Source: Tieghemiomyces parasiticus (Eukaryota; Kickxellomycota; Dimargaritomycetes; Dimargaritales; Dimargaritaceae). From it: DNA of 20,588 nucleotides. A program made the translations under genes and the position numbers. The stretch spans positions 1-20,588 of the forward strand of contig JANBPT010000864.1 of NCBI GenBank assembly GCA_027575765.1. The letters are read 5' to 3'. The notes beneath the pieces are model-generated. The model made no database searches, was not told the origin of the DNA, and worked only from the letters and a program-made list of their open reading frames with translations. Positions 1 to 10,292 of this stretch are shown here, in pieces (the stretch's first letter is position 1; each line of letters opens with the position of its first letter).

Positions 1-1
1 G

Positions 2-853
2 GATGTGGCTCACCACCGGAACGCCCGCATGACGGAAAAATTCTACTTCCGCAACAACGTTTTTACTGACCATAGTCTTTCGGTCCCTACGAACGGCCAT
101 ACGAACGGGCACGAGGCGATAAACGGTAATGGCCATGTGAATGGAAACGGAGTTGCGAATATCAACGGCCATGGCCCGACGCACCGCACCAGCTCGTTGG
201 GGCCCATCAAGGACGAGTACAGCCTCATGTCCATCGACGAGATCATGAACGGCAAGGTAGGTTCAATTACAGTACTACTGCAACCTTGATGGTTACGATG
301 CCACCTGAGGAATCAGAACTGTGGGCTAATGATGTGCCGCTCTCAAATGCGGCGGCTTCCAATTAACCCACACACATACCACCACCCCCTTTATTAACTA
401 TATCACTATGCCCTATGGAATGGCATTTACTCTACTAGGCTGACGGTTTCATCGGTCTGATCCCGCTGGTCAATGCCCACCTTGACTCAGTTGAGGTCGA
501 CAGGCCGACCAGGAAGCAAATCGACAAGTACCTTGATTTTGTCAGCAAGCGCGCAAGCGGTAAGTCTCGACTACTAAGCGTACCCTCCAGTGCGCCCTAA
601 ATGGGTCGCGCCATCAGGAATTTTTCCATCTGGTCGATATCGACTAACCAACCAACACATCGGCCTTATCTACATGTATACTCAAACCTTGCCAGGCGAA
701 CTTCTGACCGAGGCCAGTTGGATTCGTCAGTTCGTGCAGAACCACCCTGCCTACCGCCACGACTCGGTCATCTCACCCGAGGTCAACTATGACCTGCTCC
801 GCGCCATCGAGCGTATCATTCGGGGGGAGTACCGGCCGGAAGGCCTATACTAA
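2..853 (+). CDS. GSH1: Glutamate-cysteine ligase catalytic subunit, C-terminal part (partial at left edge)
   Basis: This enzyme makes gamma-glutamylcysteine from glutamate, cysteine and ATP, the first and limiting step of cytosolic glutathione synthesis. Only the last 177 residues are present. Exons are 2-256, 439-559 and 696-853; introns of 182 nt (GTAGGT...CTAG, phase 0) and 136 nt (GTAAGT...CCAG, phase 1) restore the frame exactly, with a CTAAC branch-like site in the second. Family hallmarks visible in the joined protein are EKFYFR (12-17), YSLMSIDEIMNGK (73-85), GLIPLVN (91-97), KRASGELLT (122-130), NHPAYRHDSVIS (141-152) and the following NYDLL; these match the C-terminal third of animal and fungal enzymes. 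Residues about 30-58 are a low-complexity Asn-Gly-His stretch inserted between two conserved blocks, where other members have a short variable loop. The frame is open at base 2, so the gene starts outside the window. The identification is firm; the exact splice points are read from consensus and frame only. Confidence 0.96.
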
Positions 854-3307
854 AATCTTTGCCTTGATGGACGCTGTTCAGGCGGACATTAGGCCCATCC
901 GGCTCTTTTCCCTACGCTACGTTCTGTATTTCAGCGCGCTTTGCTTAGATTGAGACTGTTTCACTCAGCGCGACGCACATCCATGCATCACCAAGCGATT
1001 GTGTCGGGTTACCGTTATTTACTAATCCTTATTGTTCATATTCCACTCTCCCCTTCAAATACACCACGTGTTGTAACAATGCTTAGGCTATCCCGTGGTA
1101 TTGTTTTTAGGGATACTCTCTGGGACACCATGTTGGTCCAGATTAAGTAAGGGCGCTTTAAGCAGGAGTGGCTGTGATCCACGAGCCATGCCCCTAATGT
1201 ATTCCTTGCAGTGACGTCTTCAAAATGGACCACGAAACAAGAACGGGCGGAAGAGGGAGGGTGGCTGAATTTTCGAATAGTGGAGGAGATAAGCGAGGGG
1301 TAACAATGAAAGTGTATAAGGGGTGATGTGGGCAGGCAAAAGCGAACCTAAGACCATTGTGCCCTACCCGTCATCTCTGAGCGACCTTCCTTGGAGAGAG
1401 AGAGGGAACCTGCTGCTGGAAGCCTAAAGGACACCCCCGGCAGTGTCTATATTTTACCACCACTCTGTTGGGATGTCCAGACCATTGTTGTGTTCCTATA
1501 GGCCGTCATTAGACGGGACTAACTCCACCAAGCTTGCTGCCAAGACGGGTATTTTAGGATGCCAAGGAGGGTGAGAAAGTTCCAATCGAACCCAGGAGCT
1601 CGGTCACCACGTTATTAGTGGGCAGACTGGTGTAACTAGCCATTGCCAAGGGTAGATTTTCAGCACCAGCCCCCCCCGCCCCTGGATAACGGCTATTGTT
1701 TCCAGGGGAAGGGGGCGTGTGAGGCGGCAACTCACGCCAAGGCCTTCCACAGAACACAAGGCCTCAGGGAAGGGGCTATGGTGACAACACCCGTCGTTTG
1801 TACCTTGCTGGTCCGCCCTTGATGAGCTGGGTAAGGATGAAGGGATGTAGTAAGATTAGGGAAATGAATTAGTAGCTCGAATGGGCCTATGGGCTCCCCC
1901 CTTTTTGGATGACATGTTTTTTTCTATTGTCAAGCGCTCCTGGCCTCAGCGGTAAAAAAAGTATGGTTTGAAGGGAAAGGGCTGTGTGATGTGCAAACTA
2001 ATGAAAGGGGTTGCGATTGGCTCACTGGGCCTTGATGCCAACCTTACTATGGCTGGCCAAGGAAAATGAATTACCATATTGGGCGAGGCGGTGGATTTGA
2101 GGGATTAGGGCTGCCACCGACCTAGATGTCCGATAAGGAAATAGGCGACAGACAAAATTAGACCATACCTATCTGCTCAAGGCTCGTGTTTCTGGACATC
2201 TGAGAGGCCAATCTTTACAAGATGGGCGTGAAAGGTCACAGTCGAGCTGTAGGTACAAGCAGGAAAAGCTGCTCCAGGTGCAGCCTTGGACAACAGCCCC
2301 TTCCGATGCTCGACCTGCAAGGAGTCGGTGATGGGAGTGAACCGGAGGCAAGTAGAATCCAGGACGGACTCTTGGAGTCAATCCGCTCTGCTCCGCTTGT
2401 CTCCTGGGAGAGAGTAAGGGAGGGGGAAAGGGCTATGAAGTGTAGCTGTATGGGCTGAAATGATTCCCCCCATGTTCACTAGCACCCCCCCCCCTCACCC
2501 GTAGCAGCGACACAGTCGTAGGAGATTTACCCATGGCTTCCGTGCAGTTACAAGCCGAGCGCGTAGCCCCGTCTGCCCGCCCACGTCCATGTGGTTTACC
2601 CTGGACAATTAGCTCAGACCTCTTGGGATGCCACCAATAGCACAACATGAGCTGAGAGCGATGTAATCATCCAAGTCTGAATTATAGCTACATCAGGCTG
2701 GCTACTACTCAGCAGTGGATTAGCCCCTACTACCTACACCGCTAGACGACGTGTCATCTACGTAATAGCAGTCGCGTGCACGCATCTGTCTTGCGAATAC
2801 GGCCGACCACATGGCTAGTTAATTCCTTGGGGGGGGTAGGCCTTATCTGGATGGAGTGGGGCTGAAGTCCGCCACATCCTCACCACATTATCCAATGGTT
2901 CCCCATACGGGGACCTAGACTGATTGGCCAGCGGTCGAATCGAAGGTTCGTTTCTCACACTCCACGGTCCTCCTCGCCACTCTCTTAAACTCTGACCCCG
3001 CCCTATTTTGTTTAGTTTCTCTTTTTTTTTTATAGCACGGCAAGAAGCAGTTCAAAGGGGGGGGATATGGAGAAGGTGTGCGCGCACCTCACTTCTCCTG
3101 GTTCACTCTCCTGTCATTGCCCCCCCCCTCCGCTCTCCTGTATCTGACCTCCTTCAACACTACGCATTCCGGGTGTGTGTTGGTTGGTGGCTATTGTTTC
3201 TCCCTGTCTTTTTCTTCTCCTTGGCATGATGGGGCAGCACATAGGCTACTCTGTGCCCAGGTTCAGCCCCTCCCCAATATACCCCTGCACCAGGCGAAGT
3301 AGCTATG
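854..3307. other. Long stretch without a recognisable gene
   Basis: About 2.4 kb separate the stop codon of glutamate-cysteine ligase from the promoter of the next gene. Open frames here are below 90 codons, mostly lack an ATG, overlap one another on both strands and show no conserved motif. I found no tRNA-like pair of A and B boxes, no terminal repeats and no reverse transcriptase or transposase motif. The sequence has several short homopolymer runs of C, G, A and T. The first few hundred bases should contain the 3' UTR of the upstream gene. I cannot say what the rest does. Confidence 0.6.
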
Positions 3308-3499
3308 TATATAAGAAGCACTGGTGCGCCCGTACCATTGCTGCCAGTCGTTACCTGTCTTTGTCTTTCCCTCCCGCATTGTTATGCCATTAGCCTCTAC
3401 CTCCATCTCATCTGTCTATTTCGTGCCTGACCTACCTCAGCCTGCTGGTATCACCTGCATCGTTTTAATACCCATCCACGCTTACGCTCGCTAATCATC
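3308..3499 (+). promoter_or_regulatory. TATA box and pyrimidine-rich leader of the GPI-type protein gene
   Basis: TATATAAG lies at 3308-3315, 192 nt before the ATG at 3500. The sequence between about 3355 and 3490 is rich in C and T (for example TCTTTGTCTTTCCCTCCCGC), as is typical of fungal promoters and 5' leaders between the TATA element and the start codon. The transcription start cannot be placed from sequence alone. Confidence 0.5.
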
Positions 3500-3967
3500 A
3501 TGCAGTTCAAGACTCTCGCCACCGTCTGCGTCCTTGCTCTGATCCGTCCCGCTACCGCCGACCTCGCCGGTGACATTGGCAACGCGGTCGGTGATGTTAT
3601 CGAAATTGGCCAGAGCGTAGCCTCGGGCGCCGCCAATGTGGCCACCGTCATTGTGGCGGGAGCTGTAGGCGTTGCTACCGAGGTCGCTGCTGGGGCCGAG
3701 AGCGCCGCAACCAACCTTGCGTCCCATGTGGTCAACCAGTCCACCCGCCTTTCCAGCGCCCGTTCCACCGCCACCGCTTCCCCTTCTGGTTCGGGTTCGG
3801 ATTCGTCCTCCAACAAGGCCAAGGCCACCGGTACTCCCACGAATGCTGCTGGTGCCGTCGAGAACACTGCCGAAGACTACAACGACACTACTAGCGGAGC
3901 CGCCGCTTTCCGTGGTGTCGGTGTCGCCGCCGGGTTTACTGCTCTTGCTGCCCTCCTCACTTTCTAA
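3500..3967 (+). CDS. Small Ala-rich secreted protein, probably GPI-anchored
   Basis: A single exon encodes 155 residues. Residues 1-20 form a signal peptide (a Lys near the start, a VCVLALI core and an ATA/D cleavage site). Residues 21-75 are rich in Ala, Gly and Val with acidic residues and little else, in an amphipathic-looking pattern with recurrent GxAxxVAxxV spacing and no cysteine. Residues 80-115 are Ser/Thr-rich, as in O-mannosylated wall-protein stalks. N-glycosylation sequons occur at NQS (79-81) and NDT (128-130). The C-terminus is small residues (TSGAAA, 131-136) followed by a hydrophobic tail to residue 155 ending ALLTF, the layout of a GPI attachment signal. This implies a plasma-membrane or cell-wall protein. 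I do not recognise the family. The gene is convergent with protein A, which ends 457 bp downstream. Two other frames are also open across the gene, but only this one has signal peptide, stalk and tail in order. Confidence 0.75.
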   Translation: MQFKTLATVCVLALIRPATADLAGDIGNAVGDVIEIGQSVASGAANVATVIVAGAVGVATEVAAGAESAATNLASHVVNQSTRLSSARSTATASPSGSGSDSSSNKAKATGTPTNAAGAVENTAEDYNDTTSGAAAFRGVGVAAGFTALAALLTF

Positions 3968-4423
3968 ATCTCTCCTATAAGCCCACTTCCTCACTCGAAA
4001 GTATGTTTCTCTTTAATGGTTGGGCGTCAGTATAGGTAAACAGATCGTCAGAAACTCAGGCCGGCATGATTTTCCCCACCGAGTCCCCATTCCCAGCACA
4101 CAACCCTAGTCTCTCTCGTACACACACTATTATCTCTTGCCCAACTTACGCCCGCTAAATCAGCCGTAGGCCGATACCTAGTTCATAATAATTCTTACTC
4201 CAGCACCCTTTCAGTTCATGTACTCATAATCCACACATTAAAAACCAGCCATAAAGTTACTTGTGTGGGATCGAAGAGGCCTCGTACCAAAATTGGTTTG
4301 GCCAGGTGCTTCCAATACTCCACGTGCAGTGGTCGATAGGTGACATAAGACTGTAGCGTAGTCAACAAATAGGCGACACAAACTAGTTTATTAACCCACT
4401 GGAGGTTGGATTCGGTACCCCGG
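3968..4423. other. Shared 3' region between convergent genes
   Basis: These 456 bp lie between the stop codons of two convergent genes and should hold both 3' UTRs. The region is fairly AT-rich around 4180-4260 and 4360-4400, without an unambiguous AATAAA signal on either strand. A CACGTG hexamer is at 4321-4326. I see no gene in it. Confidence 0.5.
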
Positions 4424-5934
4424 CTAGAACCAACTATATTCTCTCTTAGCTGCGGCGGTCGATTGAGGCAAAAACCTTTTGCTTAAGGCCAAGTTGAGAC
4501 CCTTCTCCGCTGGCTCAAACAAATATTCATCGATATTCAGAAACAACGAACCGTATATCAAGCGGTTGTCGATCGGAGTTTCGAGGACCCTACTGAGGGC
4601 CGACTTATCCTTTGAAGTTAGCTGAGAACCATAGGTCGTTTGGAGTTGCTTGAGCTCATTAGCCCGGTCAGCATCGCTCGTAGAGATTACGTTGTTAGAA
4701 CCCTCCTCTGAGAAAAAACTGGAGATGTAGATAATGGTGGTCAAGATGGACGACTTAAATTCACTCGGCGTAGAGACCTGGTCGGGACTAGTCTCCAAGA
4801 ACCCGTCCCAAAGCTCCGCGGCCTTACCGCACCGGTTAATCTGGCACATGGCGATGGTTGTGGCGGGTACGACCGTCGACACAATGAACTTTAGACCGAA
4901 TTTGATGGCGGCCTCGCCGGCTGCGTCGGGTACGTAGGATCGGTAATCCTTCTGTGCCTGCTTTGGTAGAAAGGCCAGTAAATCCTCAAGCAAGGTGCCA
5001 GATTCAGCACCGTTAAACAGAGCTTCCAGGATTCCAATGAGCACAGAGCCATCAGGCTTGTTCTCGGCGTACTTGGTGGCGAGTACGGCCAGGTCTCGAT
5101 CGCCAACGGCTTTACGATATTCAGCAGGGCTTGGGTAATCGAATAAGGCGTAGGTATCCCCACCAGTGATCTGCGGACGCTCCTGCCTACTGTAGTACAT
5201 GTCGGTCTGTGACATTTGTGAGACGTTATCGGGTACGGTGGTGATAGCAGCCTCGGCGAGGGTGAAGTAGGTCTGCGCCAGGGCCTTGAGACACGGTGCA
5301 AGCTCACTGACCTGGAAAAGAGGAGAAGCGGCCTACATGCAGGAAAGTGATGATTTACAAACAGGGAGCCCCACGTGGTAGGTTAGTGTTTCTTCACAAG
5401 AATAGTACCCTTAGGCTGGTAAAGAGCTAAGCGCTTGAACCCGGTTTTCTTCATAAGGGTGGAATTGACCTAAGTGAACTGATGCACTCATGGGGGGAGG
5501 GTGCACCAGTGAGGAGGTATTCGCCAGTCGTTCGTACTTACCAGGGCCTGATTGCGGCTCTCCGCAGTCGGGTCAGATTCATGCTGGGAAATTGGTGCAA
5601 TGCCTACGATCGAACTTGAGCGTTCGGGGGAGGAGAAGTTGACGTCCTCAGCTTGGTCAAAGCCTTCGAATGACTCCCCACTGCCCCAACCCTCGGAAGG
5701 TGATTCAGATGCGGTGAAGTACCTCGACTTGGGTTCTTTGCGACTAGGATATGGATCATAGCCGTTCGGATTCAGTTCTTCCGGCTCGTCAACAAATAGG
5801 TCTACGGGCCAGTCCGAATTGAAAGGGCTAGTTAAGCCGGATGCGACATGCACACCCCCGGTCTGTGAATTCGGCGGGGCTGGCAAAGCAAAGGCCGAGA
5901 CGGCGAGTGTATAAAGGACAACGGCGGTTTTCAT
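4424..5934 (-). CDS. Secreted protein A: signal peptide, acidic linker and helical domain of unnamed family
   Basis: Two exons, 5934-5542 and 5311-4424, are joined across a 230-nt intron (GTAAGT...TTTTCCAG, phase 0) to give 426 residues. Residues 1-16 are a signal peptide followed by LPAPP, the usual fungal pattern of signal plus Pro-rich propeptide start. Residues 18-131 are Ser, Pro, Glu and Asp-rich and look disordered (for example EGWGSGESFEGF). Exon 2 is a mostly helical domain with few cysteines (138, 287, 292; the last two spaced C-x4-C). Notable segments are AVGDRDL (199-205), ILEAL (225-229), FLPK (245-248), CGKAAELW (292-299) and a SEFKSSILTT helix (314-323). The same arrangement recurs in proteins B and C of this window, so I read it as a divergent paralogue. 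The signal peptide matches that of B at 9 of 18 positions. No enzyme motif is visible. The ATG at 5934 is preferred because it starts the signal peptide and an internal ATG at 5215 would remove it. Confidence 0.87.
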
Positions 5935-6290
5935 TGCTCTAAAGAATGATCCTTGAGATGTTTAGATCGAAAAATAATCGGCAGTTGGGTGGTGAGTGAA
6001 AGTGAAAGTGTAAGATAAAGCAATTGGCCGGGGAGGTATGGAGATGGATTCCCTATATGATTACAGGTCACGGACATGAGCAGCTACGCATGCTTAGAGC
6101 CACAGGGTCTGTGATTAATAGCCAACCTACCTGAGAGAAACGGCTTTTGGTGATACGTAGTGCAATCAGTACGCGATTGGGGAGAGGGCACATGGAGTGA
6201 CTTGTTTGTGTTGGGCGGGAAGGCTAAGGAAGTAATCCAGTTTGATTCATACAGGAAGGGAGGGAAACCGTGAGGTATTTATAAATGTTA
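5935..6290 (-). promoter_or_regulatory. Upstream region of protein A with C/T-rich leader and distant TATA-like site
   Basis: On the minus strand the sequence just before the ATG at 5934 is pyrimidine-rich, including two copies of CACTTT (about 5999-6012), like the leaders of the other secretory genes. The best TATA element is TATAAATA at 6283-6276, about 345 nt upstream, farther than in the other genes; a weaker CATATAGG lies near 6058. Which one is used cannot be settled here. Confidence 0.35.
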
Positions 6291-8659
6291 GAATGTGATC
6301 CAGTTGACCGTAGCCATAGGGCTTCCAATCTCGTCCTTTTTGCGCACAAGGACACCACCATCTCCTATCCTCTCCCGCTGTCGCCTTCACCCTTACCCCC
6401 CTCTCTCTCTAAGCTGTAGCATTGGTGTCGTTTTCGACGCCATACTCTCGTTCGCCGCTTTGGTTGGACGGGCGGTGGGCGGGAGGGCCCCGACTGGAAA
6501 TTCTAGAAACGCCTGCGTCGTGTGGTGGGGATATATTCATCGGCATCGATACATATGACACCCTTATAGTCCACAGCTCTTATTCGTATGATACAGCGCG
6601 AGGGGGCGAGGTCCGAAGGGAAAGATGAACGAGGGACCCGTGCCTAAATCACACATACAAGCGGGCCGAGTTCTGTATCTATATTTAGGTATCGTGCGGG
6701 CCCGTATGTGTCGTTTGTCACGCGGGTCCTCCATAGGGGACGCTTGAACCGGTCTCGTTGTACAAAGAGAAGGGTGGGCTTTACAGAAACCATGTATGTC
6801 TCGTCGGGACGCAGAGTCATTGTAAAGCGGAAAGGGGGAAGGTAAAAAAAATAGTTCGGTCTGATCGCCTAATTCTCAGATTTCGGCTAGTAGTACTCGG
6901 ACGGCTGGATGAGCGAATAGCAAGAAAGGGGAAATAGGACTTGCGCGACACACGATTTCACCCTCCTCGCCTAGCTGCCCTCACCATCTCTTTTGCTTCG
7001 ACGGTGACATGCGAGTGGTTGTCGTAGTTATAATTGTCGACCACTGGCCATCCGTTGCTTGTAATAGCCACGGACTATCTGATGGGCTCTATACCACCGA
7101 TACCATTAAAGTCTGTCGCATACCCTTGGCTCACCAGAAACAGCGGGCCTGCGTCGGTTCTGATAAAAGAGGGTCGGCCAGACGTCAACGTACCTTTTCC
7201 ATTTCATGCGTACATCGAATCCCGGTCAAGGATCCAGCACTGCATGGTCATTATTTTTATTTACCATTGGAGCGCTTATCATTGCAGCTACCGTTCTTCG
7301 CCCTATTTTTACTTGCCACGAAGGATAAAACGATACCAGCGGTGCCATGATAGGAACCGGGAATTTCCCTGTTCCTTTTCTGCGATCTAACGGGACTTCT
7401 ATTCCCCATTATGTCCTTTGATGTTATTTATCCTTTACCCTTTTATTGACATTATTTTTCCCTTTGGTCCTTGGTTCTATCCCCTTACCGATCGGCGCCG
7501 CCGTTAGCTTACCTTTTTTCCCCTTTCCACCGTAACCGCAAAACCTGAAACTCCTCCCCCCCAAAAAAAATCCATTGCTAACTTCAAAAATACCTCAGCC
7601 TTTCTGAGATTCCTCCTCCGTTTTATCACCTATACTCCCCACGTGTATCGTTTGGTATTTCGTGGCACTCAGCTACCCTCTTGTTGCCCCACTTTTCCCT
7701 TAGCCTTCTCCCCTACCCTTATAACTACCTGCTTTAGCCTGAATGTGTTACCCCATAATTAATGTCACCGCCATTAGTCACCGGTCGGCCCAATTCCGCC
7801 GTGCAACCCAGCAAGTGAAGGATATCGGCGGCACGGGCGCCAGTAGCTTATAATCTACCTTCCTATTTCTAGGGCATATGATATAGTTTATTCCTCGTCC
7901 TGGCCGAATTGTGTTGGTAAACTTTCCCTCTAGAATTTATGTCCCCTATTTACATGGTCATTACTGGCTTGCCAAAAAAAAACACTGCCCTACACAAGAG
8001 TTTTCACTCACAGTAGAGCCTTAGATACGGTTGGGTCATTTTGATTCTCGTCAACACGAGACAACAGGGTAGACGGCAGGATGAAGGATATAATGGTTCA
8101 ACGATGGGGTACTCTGGTAGCGCGAACGGACATGCAGAATCTATTCATGTAGACCTATCGCGAATAGAGCGATACAAATCAGTGATTGTAGGGTATTTAT
8201 TGGGGTACAATTATGAGAAGGAGGCACTCGCCGGTAATTGTTTGTTAGAACGGCGGGCACCGTAAATGGAGAGGTGATAGGAAGAAGCGAAGGAGGGGGA
8301 GGAGGGTGGAGTATTGCTGGCAATGGTGCAAGGAAGATAAAATGGCAGGGGACGGGGAGGGGTTGACGGACATTAGGGCAGGCAAAGTGTGGGGGGCGCA
8401 GAACCCAAAGTATATATAAATGGTACATAAAGGAGGACGAAGGTTTGGGCATGGACGGTACGCAAAGAAGAAGGCAATGGAACAGTGCGAGGCGAGATAG
8501 GAATCCGGCGGCGACATGGTAAGTTAGGTACAGAAAGGTAATCGGACGAACATTGTCCTGGAGATTATGGGCATGGAAGAGCCCCCAATTGGGCGACAAG
8601 TGGGGGAGGGGCGGCAGTGCGGAGGAAAGGGGGGAGGGGTGGTACCGGTGACTTCTAGC
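6291..8659. other. Long stretch without a recognisable gene
   Basis: About 2.4 kb lie between the promoter of protein A and the 3' end of the Tvp15-like gene. Open frames are short, overlapping and without family signatures; most begin at non-ATG codons. The part from 7380 to 7760 is strongly pyrimidine-biased on the plus strand, while 8270-8640 is purine-rich on the plus strand (C/T-rich on the minus strand), the latter probably the 3' UTR of the minus-strand gene ending at 8660. A TATATATAAA run is at 8411-8420 with no gene that it obviously serves. I saw no RNA gene. Confidence 0.55.
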
Positions 8660-10292
8660 CTATATACCCCGGTCTCTCATATGGCTGGATTCAAACACCG
8701 CCTGCTGAATTTCGGCCAGAACCGAAGATGTAGGTACCGCGGTACGGTCCGAGTCAGAGGTCGAAGTGGGTTCAAGGCTATGGGAGGTGAGCGGAGCGGC
8801 GGTTGGCGGTACCCGGAAGGACCAGTCTGGGTGGGCAGAGGAGGCAAGGTAAGGATGATCGAAAGCGGCGGCGTCTACGGGTCCGCGACGGCCAGCGTCG
8901 CTTGGACTGTAGAGTGCTAACGTGGCGGAGAGACCAGCGTCGGCGGCGGCGGCCCGGGCCATCTCGCGGGCGTGTTCGCTCCCTTCAGCCCTATCGTAGC
9001 CGACGTCGTAGTCGCCATCATCCTCCTCGTCGGCAGCGAAGGCGTCCGGCAGGGGACGGTAGGCCGCGCTGGTATGGGTGTCACCGTTATAGGCCACCGG
9101 TGGAAGTGGGAGTGGGTAGGCCCGGTCAAGTTCCATAGCGAGGTCCTGGATGGCCAGGCTGGTCGACGTGGCTTGCAGCGTCGGGTAGAACGGATTCGTG
9201 CGGTTCCAAGTTGGCGGTGAGCCGGCAACGGTCGAGAAGTGTGCTGCGGTGGCGCCGGGTCCCGTCATGAGCGTGTTAGTGTGCGCTCCACCGGTCATCG
9301 GGGCGGCGGTGAGGGACCGGGCTAAATTATTCACGTGGGGAGGTACCGCCGCGGACCCCGTGGAGGAATTGGCGGTGGCCGAAGATGCTGAGGAGGTTGA
9401 GGAGGCGGAACCGTTCGGCATGGTGGCGGAGGCCACGTAAGTCTCGCCGAGAGTATGCCGCTGGGTGAAATCGTGCGGGTGGTCTAACGACGGCGCGTGG
9501 ACCATCGACACGCCCCGATGGAGGTGCGACGCCGTGGGGTGGCGTCGCAGGTCGGCTTTGACCATTTCGATATCCTCACCGCGCAGGTCGGTCATGTACT
9601 GATCTTCATGGTACTCCAGGATGTCATCAGCCACGCGGCGGTGGTCGTGACTGGTGAGATCAACGTACTTGGAGTTGTGCGGGTCAGCTTTGGTGGTGTT
9701 GCGGTAGAGATTGCGAGTGCCCTGATAAGTCCAGGCCCGCCAGTTGTCGAGTAGACCGAAACTGGGCGGCGCCATGGGGACCCAGGAGAGCAGAAAGAAC
9801 GCGACACCCACCGAGACGACTAGAATACAAGCCACGATGTTAAACGTCGATGGGGCGTACACGAGACACCCAAAGCTGAAACGTTTAGGTTAGGTATTGA
9901 AGGTGGTAGGTCAGGGTGCTAGGTAAGTCAGGCGGATTCGGTCGGAGTTTGAAAAAATAAAATAAAGGCAGAGCGAACGGCCTACACTATATTTCGGGTA
10001 GACCCGTAAGGACACCATGAGCCGTATGATTAGGTACTTACAATGTGTACAGTAGGCCTCGGCCGCGGTACGTACAGAGAAACTTGAGGTACTCGTGCAC
10101 GAAACTGGGTAAACGGAACTCGGCGAACAAGAGTAGCAGACACAGACTACCCGTGTAGCTGTTGTAAATGATCACGTTGGTGGCCGAATGGATGACATTC
10201 TTGCAAGCAACGGCAATGACTAGCCCGTAAACGGCGAGGTTGAGCAGGTTGAAGAAGAGGAACAGGCCGTAGATATTGAAGTAGGCGGCCAT
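8660..10292 (-). CDS. COPI-associated / Tvp15-like Golgi membrane protein with long C-terminal tail
   Basis: Exons 10292-10042 and 9875-8660 join across a 166-nt intron (GTAAGT...CTAAC...TTTCAG, phase 2) to give 488 residues. Residues 1-115 look like the COPI-associated protein family, which includes yeast late-Golgi Tvp15: membrane segments at about 5-29, 38-57, 77-92 and 96-116, with the conserved pieces AEFRLPSFVHEYLKFL (57-72) and RGRGLLYTFFG (76-86). The intron falls inside this GRGLxYxFxG signature, which confirms the join. Family members are usually about 140-200 residues; here some 370 extra residues follow, with Ser/Thr/Ala-rich stretches, an acidic run EEDD near 280 residues from the second exon start, and no recognised domain. 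With four membrane passes the tail would face the same side as the N-terminus, presumably the cytosol. The start sits in a strong context (GTCGCCATGG) and no upstream ATG exists for several hundred bases. A role in vesicle traffic is inferred from the family only. Confidence 0.87.

Noticed and set aside
3491..3994. Long antisense frames opposite the GPI-type protein gene
   Set aside because: They mirror the GC-periodic coding sequence on the other strand; only the plus-strand frame has signal peptide, stalk and GPI tail in order.
7009..7390. Overlapping frames, one with a segment (LLVIATDYL then PLKS) resembling the first catalytic Asp region of Ty3/gypsy integrase
   Set aside because: A stop lies just upstream, the next Asp-like segment is in another frame at about half the usual spacing, and no zinc-binding head, reverse transcriptase or terminal repeat is present nearby. 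A chance match is more likely than a relic.
8141..8599. 152-codon minus-strand frame after the Tvp15-like gene
   Set aside because: Starts at TTG in C/T-rich sequence that reads as a long 3' UTR; very rich in Pro, Leu, Ser and His as expected of translated pyrimidine tracts. A weak GTATAT donor near the stop of the upstream gene does not make a convincing join.
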